Below are positions 59,135 to 64,000 of a stretch of 64,000 nucleotides of DNA, piece after piece (within the stretch, counting starts at the first letter, position 1; the number at the start of each line of letters is the position of its first letter). The DNA comes from CAVVAH01 sp963746175 (GTDB lineage Bacteria > Actinomycetota > Actinomycetes > JACCUZ01), in contig CAVVAH010000004.1 in the NCBI GenBank assembly GCA_963746175.1, positions 434,001 to 498,000 of the forward strand. The letters are read 5' to 3'. Under the pieces are notes generated by a model. It was not told the DNA's origin. It ran no database searches and saw only the letters and a program-made list of their open reading frames with translations. Position numbers and translations under genes: made by a program.

Positions 59135-60117
59135 GCGGCACCCTCCGAGGCGGCGATCACGGAGGCCATCCGGGCGGTCCACCGGTCGTCGGTCGGCCCG
59201 TCGGCCCGCACGGTGTCGGCCAGGTCCGGTTCCGGGCGGCGCACGTCCAGCTCACCGTCCACCACGACGAACGGCTGCGACGTCACGTCGCCGTCGAGCA
59301 GCTGCAGGGTGGCCAGCCCGCAGGCGTACGGCAGCTCGGGCAGTGCCGCGGCGAGCGCGACACCGGCGGCGAGGCCCACCGAGGTCTCCAGCGCGGAGGA
59401 CACGACGACGGGCAGGCCGATCTGCTCGGCGATCCGCAGACAGGCGGCGACGCCGCCGAGCGGCTGCACCTTGAGCACCGCGATGTCGGCCGCCTCGAGT
59501 CGCGCCACGCGGAGCGGGTCCCCGGCGCGGCGGATCGACTCGTCCGCTGCGACCGGGACGTCCACCCGGCGCCGTACGGCGGCGAGCTCCTCGACCGTGC
59601 GGCAGGGCTGCTCGACGTACTCCAGGCCGTCGGCGGCCGCGTCGAGCAGCCGGGTCATGCGGACCGCGGTGTCGACGTCCCAGCCGCCGTTGGCGTCGAC
59701 GCGCACCTTGCCGTCCCGCCCGAGCGCGTCCCGGACCGCGGCCACGCGCACCAGGTCGTCCTGCTCGTCCGCGGGGCTGCCGGGGTGCTCGGCCACCTTC
59801 ACCTTCGCGGTCCGGCAGCCGGACGACGTGCGCACGATCTCGGCAGCGCGGTCGGGACCGACGGCCGGGACGGTGACGTTGACCGGCAGCCGGTCGCGCA
59901 GCGGCGGTGGCCAACCGAGGTCGGTCGCCTCACGCATCGCCCTCAGCCACGGCACGCACTCGGCGTCGTCGTAGTCCCAGAACGGCGACCACTCGCCCCA
60001 GCCGAGCTCGCCGCGCACCAGCATCCCCTCGCGGACGTCGATGCCACGGAACCGGGTCCGCATCGGCAGCGACCAGACGACCCTGCCGTCTGGCGGCGTC
60101 CCGGTCCCGGCGGCCAT
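59131..60117 (-). CDS. menC: o-Succinylbenzoate synthase
   Basis: 328 residues, enolase superfamily. Lys pair in TAKVKVAEH, metal Asp in VRVDANGGWDVDTA, Glu in YVEQPC, Asp in VAADESIRRAGD and Lys in AVLKVQPLGGV. Dehydrates SHCHC. ATG at 60117 has a GAGGAT ribosome-like site; it is only 18 bases from the divergent menB start. Operon menC-menD-GNAT on the minus strand. Confidence 0.94.
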   Translation of the reverse strand: MAAGTGTPPDGRVVWSLPMRTRFRGIDVREGMLVRGELGWGEWSPFWDYDDAECVPWLRAMREATDLGWPPPLRDRLPVNVTVPAVGPDRAAEIVRTSSGCRTAKVKVAEHPGSPADEQDDLVRVAAVRDALGRDGKVRVDANGGWDVDTAVRMTRLLDAAADGLEYVEQPCRTVEELAAVRRRVDVPVAADESIRRAGDPLRVARLEAADIAVLKVQPLGGVAACLRIAEQIGLPVVVSSALETSVGLAAGVALAAALPELPYACGLATLQLLDGDVTSQPFVVVDGELDVRRPEPDLADTVRADGPTDDRWTARMASVIAASEGAA

Positions 60118-60122
60118 GCGCC

Positions 60123-60128
60123 TATCCT
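60123..60128 (+). promoter_or_regulatory. -10 box (TATCCT) of menB inside an 18-base divergent gap
   Basis: TATCCT ends seven bases before the menB GTG and lies five bases from the menC ATG on the other strand. It implies a leaderless menB message and a menC leader that overlaps it in antisense. Confidence 0.45.
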
Positions 60129-60135
60129 CGCCGAC

Positions 60136-61083
60136 GTGCCCGTCCGACCCGACGACCGCGTCGTCTCCGAGCTCTTCGACCCGGCCGCCTGGCGTCCGGT
60201 CGAGGGCTTCGACCTGACCGACGTGACGTACCACCGGGCCGTCGTCGACGGTCCCGGACGCGGGACGGTCCGGGTGGCCTTCGACCGTCCGGAGGTCCGC
60301 AACGCGTTCCGCCCGCACACCGTCGACGAGCTGTTCCGGGTGCTGGACCACGCTCGCCGGACGCCCGACGTCGGCTGCGTCCTGCTCACCGGCAACGGGC
60401 CGTCGAGCAAGGACGGCGGCCGGGCGTTCTGCTCCGGCGGCGACCAGCGGATCCGGGGTCGCAGCGGCTACCAGTACGCCGAGGGCGAGACCGCGGACAC
60501 CGTCGACTCCGCGCGGGTCAAGGCCGAGGGCGGCCGGCTGCACATCCTGGAGGTGCAGCGGCTGATCCGCACGATGCCGAAGGTCGTCGTCGCGGTCGTC
60601 AACGGCTGGGCGGCCGGCGGCGGGCACTCCTTGCACGTCGTGTGCGACCTGACCGTCGCCAGCCGCGAGCACGCGCGCTTCAAGCAGACCGACGCCGACG
60701 TGGGCTCGTTCGACGGCGGGTACGGCTCGGCGTACCTCGCGAAGATGGTCGGCCAGAAGAACGCCCGCGAGATCTTCTTCCTCGGTCGCACGTACGACGC
60801 CGAGCAGATGCAGCGGATGGGCGCGGTGAACATCGTGGCCGACCACGCCGAGCTGGAGAAGGTCGCGCTGGACGTGGCCGCCGAGGTCAATGGGAAGAGC
60901 CCCACCGCGCAGCGGATGCTGAAGTTCGCGTTCAACCTGGTGGACGACGGGCTGATGGGGCAGCAGGTCTTCGCCGGCGAGGCGACGCGGCTGGCGTACA
61001 TGACCGACGAGGCCGTCGAGGGGCGCGACGCGTTCCTCGAGAAGCGCGACCCCGACTGGTCGCCGTACCCCTGGTACTACTGA
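60136..61083 (+). CDS. menB: 1,4-Dihydroxy-2-naphthoyl-CoA synthase
   Basis: 315 residues, crotonase fold. FCSGGDQRIRG (oxyanion/bicarbonate region), VVAVVNGWAAGGGHSLHVVCDLTVAS, TDADVGSFDGGYGSAYLAKMVGQKNAREIFFLGRTYDA and the C-terminal DPDWSPYPWYY are MenB hallmarks. Cyclises succinylbenzoyl-CoA. GTG 60136 chosen: it follows a TANNNT box and the family's N-terminal SELFDPAAWRPV starts ten residues later. Shares one base with the next gene (TGATG). Confidence 0.95.
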   Translation: MPVRPDDRVVSELFDPAAWRPVEGFDLTDVTYHRAVVDGPGRGTVRVAFDRPEVRNAFRPHTVDELFRVLDHARRTPDVGCVLLTGNGPSSKDGGRAFCSGGDQRIRGRSGYQYAEGETADTVDSARVKAEGGRLHILEVQRLIRTMPKVVVAVVNGWAAGGGHSLHVVCDLTVASREHARFKQTDADVGSFDGGYGSAYLAKMVGQKNAREIFFLGRTYDAEQMQRMGAVNIVADHAELEKVALDVAAEVNGKSPTAQRMLKFAFNLVDDGLMGQQVFAGEATRLAYMTDEAVEGRDAFLEKRDPDWSPYPWYY

Positions 61084-61583
61084 TGCCGCCGAGAGTCCGG
61101 CTCAGGCCGATCACGGACGGCGAGTACGACACCCTCCGCGCCCCGATGCTCGACGAGTTCGCCGCCGACCTGGCCCGGTCGGCGCACGCGCCGGTCGACG
61201 ACGAGGTGCGCGCCCGGGCAGCGCAGTTCTTCCCGGAGACGCTGACCGACGCGCTGGCCGCGGCCGGCACCAGCATCCTGCGCGTCCTCGACGAGGACGG
61301 CTCCGACGTCGGGCTGCTGTGGCTCGGCCGCAGCCCCGGCAACCTGGAGACCGGCTTCGTCTACGACGTGATCATCGAGGAGCAGTTCCGTGGCCGGGGT
61401 TTCGGCCGGGCCGCGATGATCGAGGCGGAGAAGGTGCTCGCGGCGGACGGCTGCACCCGCATCGCGCTGAACGTGTTCGGCTGGAACGAGCCGGCTGCCG
61501 GGCTCTACCGGTCGCTCGGCTACGACGTCGACTCGATGCAGATGAGCAAGCCGCTCGCCGACGACATCGAGGACCCGCACTGA
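61083..61583 (+). CDS. GNAT family N-acetyltransferase
   Basis: 166 residues. FVYDVIIEEQFRGRGFGRAAMIEAEKVLAADGCTRIALNVFGWNEPAAGLYRSLGYDVDSMQMSKPL is a complete GNAT core with acetyl-CoA loop RGRGFG. RVRLRPITDGEYDTLRAPMLDEFAADL matches actinobacterial GNATs with an N-terminal helical cap. Translationally coupled to menB upstream and menE downstream, though no menaquinone role is known. Confidence 0.9.
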   Translation: MPPRVRLRPITDGEYDTLRAPMLDEFAADLARSAHAPVDDEVRARAAQFFPETLTDALAAAGTSILRVLDEDGSDVGLLWLGRSPGNLETGFVYDVIIEEQFRGRGFGRAAMIEAEKVLAADGCTRIALNVFGWNEPAAGLYRSLGYDVDSMQMSKPLADDIEDPH

Positions 61584-62746
61584 GCCGCGAGCTGCGCGGG
61601 CTCACCGCCCCCACCGGCGACGCCGTCCTGACGACGCTGGTGCCGGCACTCGCCGCGGCGCTCGACGGCGCCGGGCCGGCACTGCTCCCGCTGCCGACGG
61701 GCGGCAGCCGCGGTGCCGTACTGGCCGCGCTGGACCCCTCGCGGCCGCTGGAGCACGACGACGTCGCGCTGGTCGTGCCGACGTCCGGCTCCACGGGCGA
61801 GCCGAAGGGCGCCCTGCTCACCGCCGCGGCAGTGCGGCACTCGGCGCGTGCGACCCACGACCGGCTCGGCGGCCCTGGTCAGTGGCTGCTCGCCCTGCCC
61901 GTGACGCACGTGGCCGGCCTGACCGTGCTGGTCCGCTCGCTCGTGGCGAGGACCCGGCCGGAGGTGCTCGACCTCTACGGCGGCTTCTCGGTCGACGCCT
62001 TCGTCGCCGCCACCGCCCGGATGGCGCCGGACGTGCGGCACTACACGTCGCTGGTGCCGACCCAGCTGCGCCGGCTGCTCGACGCCGGCGCCGACCTCTC
62101 GTCGTACGACGGGATCCTCGTCGGCGGCGCGGCCCTGCCCGCCGCGCTCGCCGAGCGTGCGGCGTCCGCCGGAGTGCGCGTCGTCACGACGTACGGCATG
62201 TCCGAGACCTGCGGCGGCTGCGTCTACGACGGTCTGCCGCTCGACGGTGTCGAGGTCGTCGTGCGCGACGACGGCCGGGTCGAGCTCGGCGGGCCGGTCG
62301 TGTTCGCCGGCTACCGGCTCCGGCCGGACCTCACGGCCCAGGCGCTGGTCGACGGCCGGCACGTCACGCAGGACCTCGGGCGGTGGGCACCGGACGGCAG
62401 CGGGCGGCTCGAGGTGCTCGGCCGCGCCGACGACATGGTCATCAGCGGTGGGGTCAACGTGCCCGCCGCGATGGTCGAGCGGGTGCTGCTCGACCACCCG
62501 GACGTCGCGGCCTGCGCCGTGGTCGGTCGTCCCGACCCGGACTGGGGCGAGCGGGTCGTCGCCGTCGTGCAGCCGCGCGACTGGGCGGCCGCACCGACCG
62601 TCGAGCAGCTCCGCGACCACGCCGCAGGGCTGCTGGAGCCCGCGGCGCTGCCGCGCGAGGTGGTACTCATCGGACTGCTTCCGGTGCTGGCCTCTGGCAA
62701 GCCGGACAAGGTCGCGATCCGCGAGCTGCTGCCCGACCTCGTCTGA
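61580..62746 (+). CDS. menE: o-Succinylbenzoate-CoA ligase (non-canonical start)
   Basis: About 388 residues, ANL superfamily. ATP motif VVPTSGSTGEPKGALLT, VTTYGMSETCGGCVYDG, GRADDMVISGGVNVPAAMVE and the catalytic Lys in LASGKPDKVAIREL are intact. No ATG, GTG or TTG lies where homology to other MenE proteins should begin; the best candidate is CTG 61580, overlapping the GNAT stop (CTGA). The first GTG (61640) would remove about 20 residues. Confidence 0.88.
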   Translation: MSRELRGLTAPTGDAVLTTLVPALAAALDGAGPALLPLPTGGSRGAVLAALDPSRPLEHDDVALVVPTSGSTGEPKGALLTAAAVRHSARATHDRLGGPGQWLLALPVTHVAGLTVLVRSLVARTRPEVLDLYGGFSVDAFVAATARMAPDVRHYTSLVPTQLRRLLDAGADLSSYDGILVGGAALPAALAERAASAGVRVVTTYGMSETCGGCVYDGLPLDGVEVVVRDDGRVELGGPVVFAGYRLRPDLTAQALVDGRHVTQDLGRWAPDGSGRLEVLGRADDMVISGGVNVPAAMVERVLLDHPDVAACAVVGRPDPDWGERVVAVVQPRDWAAAPTVEQLRDHAAGLLEPAALPREVVLIGLLPVLASGKPDKVAIRELLPDLV

Positions 62747-62751
62747 TCGGC

Positions 62752-63552
62752 TCAGCCCCGGCGTCGCGCGACGTGGAGGACAGCACCCCAGTGCCGCCGC
62801 AGCCGGCCGTCGGGCCGCTCGGCGAGCCGCCGGCGGATCTCGCCGTACAGGCGGTCTCGCTGCCAGCCCTGCATGTCGATGTGCCCCGAGAAGGTGTCGA
62901 GCAACGCGATGTAGCCGTCGGCGTCGTAGACCAGCTCCCAGTCGAACTGCCGGATGTCGATCACCTCGAAGTGGCCGCTGGCCTCGATGTCGGCCCGCTC
63001 GTCCGGGAGCTCCTGGGGTCGCTGCACCGACGCAGCGGCGGGGAGCGGCTCACCGATCTCGTCGTAGACCTCCTGGAGCTCGTCGAAGAACGGGTCCCCG
63101 TCGTACGGGATGACGTGCGTCGCGCCCCAGAAGGCGAGATGACCCGCGGGCTCGAGCACGTCGAAGGCACGCTGGTAGCGCACCGCGGGGTCGATCCAGT
63201 GCCAGGCGGTCGCCGCGAACACCAGGTCGAACCGCTGCTCGCCGAAGTCCCAGTCCTCGAACCGGGTGTTGTGGATCTCGACGTCGTAGCCGGCCAGCGT
63301 CTGCCGCGCGACGGCGGCCAGGGCCGGGCCCGGCTCCAAGCAGGTGATGCGCATCCCGCGCTGCGCCAACGGCAGCGTCGCCTTGCCGGTCGCGCACCCG
63401 ATCTCCAGCAGCCGTGCCCCAGCGCGGAGGCCTGCTGCGTCCACCAGGTGGCCCACGAGAGCAGCGGGATAGTCGGGCCGAGCCTGCTGATACGTCGCGG
63501 CAGCCGTGTCGAACGTCGCCGCGAGCCGCTGACGGTTCTCGCTCCCCGGCAC
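62752..63552 (-). CDS. Class I SAM-dependent methyltransferase
   Basis: 266 residues. YQQARPDYPAALVGHLVDAAG, SAM motif LLEIGCATGKATLPLA, LEPGPALAAVARQ and FDLVFAATAWHWIDPAVRYQ are typical of the large actinobacterial Methyltransf_11 family in which a small molecule is the usual substrate. GTG at 63552 follows GAGGA. Convergent with menE (five bases). Substrate unknown. Confidence 0.88.
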   Translation of the reverse strand: MPGSENRQRLAATFDTAAATYQQARPDYPAALVGHLVDAAGLRAGARLLEIGCATGKATLPLAQRGMRITCLEPGPALAAVARQTLAGYDVEIHNTRFEDWDFGEQRFDLVFAATAWHWIDPAVRYQRAFDVLEPAGHLAFWGATHVIPYDGDPFFDELQEVYDEIGEPLPAAASVQRPQELPDERADIEASGHFEVIDIRQFDWELVYDADGYIALLDTFSGHIDMQGWQRDRLYGEIRRRLAERPDGRLRRHWGAVLHVARRRG

Positions 63553-63699
63553 GTCCTCAGCCTGGCACGCACAGGTCCCAAGACGTCGAGCCGCAGCGTC
63601 AGGTACGGGTTGTCGGCCTCGCGCACGGGCCGGCGACGCGTTGCGTAGCCTCCTGCGCGACCCGTGCACCGATGACGACGCTGGAGGACCGCGCACCCC

Positions 63700-64000
63700 A
63701 TGGCCACCCCTGCCCAGTGGCTCGAGGGCGCCCGCCCGCGGACCCTGCCCGCCGCGATCGCGCCGGTCGCGGCCGGTACCGGTGCGGCAGCCGCCGCCGA
63801 CGGCTTCGACCTCGGGCGGGCGCTGCTCGCGCTGCTCGTGGCGGTGGCGCTGCAGGTCGGCGTCAACTACGCGAACGACTACAGCGACGGGGTCCGTGGC
63901 ACGGACGCCGACCGGGTCGGCCCGCTGCGGCTGGTCGGGTCCGGGGCAGCGTCGCCCGCGCGGTGAAGCGGGCCGCGTTGCTCGCGTTCGCGGTCGGTGC
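63700..64000 (+). CDS. menA: 1,4-Dihydroxy-2-naphthoate polyprenyltransferase (partial; apparent frameshift)
   Basis: N-terminal part of MenA; the gene continues past the right edge. ATPAQWLEGARPRTLPAAIAP, the first helix and the prenyl-diphosphate-binding NYANDYSDGVRGTDADRVGP (Asp-rich motif) are clear. The frame stops at 63966 after SGAASPAR, but the next frame continues as RAVKRAALLAFAVG, just as MenA should. A single missing base near 63950-63961 would explain it. GGAGG lies upstream of the ATG. It joins the polyprenyl tail to DHNA in the membrane. Confidence 0.85.

Noticed and set aside
1..64000. CRISPR arrays, tRNA/rRNA genes, transposases, integrases, phage genes
   Set aside because: None seen: no regularly spaced direct repeats, no cloverleaf-like runs noticed, no recombinase motifs.

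Overview
The window is chromosomal DNA from a high-GC actinobacterium. The evidence is strong G/C third-position bias, frequent GTG starts, 4-base stop/start overlaps, F420/LLM-type and PspC-type proteins, a menaquinone pathway, KorAB, and TANNNT promoter boxes 6-8 bases before start codons. Genus cannot be fixed by eye. The gene set (two nuo clusters, KorAB, a geranylgeranyl-reductase-family protein, polyprenyl synthase) resembles Streptomyces-like and related aerobic lineages. No tRNA, rRNA, CRISPR array, transposase, integrase or prophage gene was seen.

Layout. 1-7.5 kb: a cut-off PspC protein divergent from a PspC-sensor kinase/LuxR regulator pair, a secreted GH25-like protein, YajQ, a MerR regulator fused to a beta-clamp-like domain, a GT-C glycosyltransferase and an HtpX protease. 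7.5-16.4 kb (minus): a second, incomplete complex I operon, nuoA2-B2-C2-H2-I2-J2-K2-L2-M2-N2, with no nuoD, E, F or G. Divergent from it at 16.8-19.8 kb is korAB (2-oxoacid:ferredoxin oxidoreductase). 19.9-24.3 kb: RarD, YCII, class V aminotransferase, a P-loop/LLM fusion and OsmC. 24.3-27.6 kb: a stress-signalling module (RsbQ-like hydrolase, PAS-GAF-PP2C-HATPase phosphatase, STAS antagonist). 27.6-31.0 kb: two tightly coupled ABC transporters. 31.0-32.5 kb: small enzymes. 32.8-50.9 kb (minus): polyprenyl diphosphate synthase, the complete 14-gene nuoA-N operon and a MenJ-like reductase. 51.0-64.0 kb: menaquinone genes menG, menF, menD, menC, menB, menE and the start of menA, interspersed with a Crp-like protein, a hydrolase, an RCK/RyR membrane protein, acetyltransferases and methyltransferases.

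Most of the window serves the respiratory chain: electron entry (complex I, and a likely ferredoxin-fed variant linked to KorAB) and synthesis and tailoring of the menaquinone that accepts those electrons. A near-consensus Rex (NADH/NAD+ sensor) operator lies upstream of the menJ-nuo-polyprenyl synthase gene string.

Points to check first: the nuoD-less complex I beside korAB; apparent frameshifts in nuoN2 and menA; the MerR/beta-clamp fusion with a MerR-type operator; the RCK-RyR protein; and a family of dispersed intergenic palindromes with a 34-base stretch identical between copies 35 kb apart.
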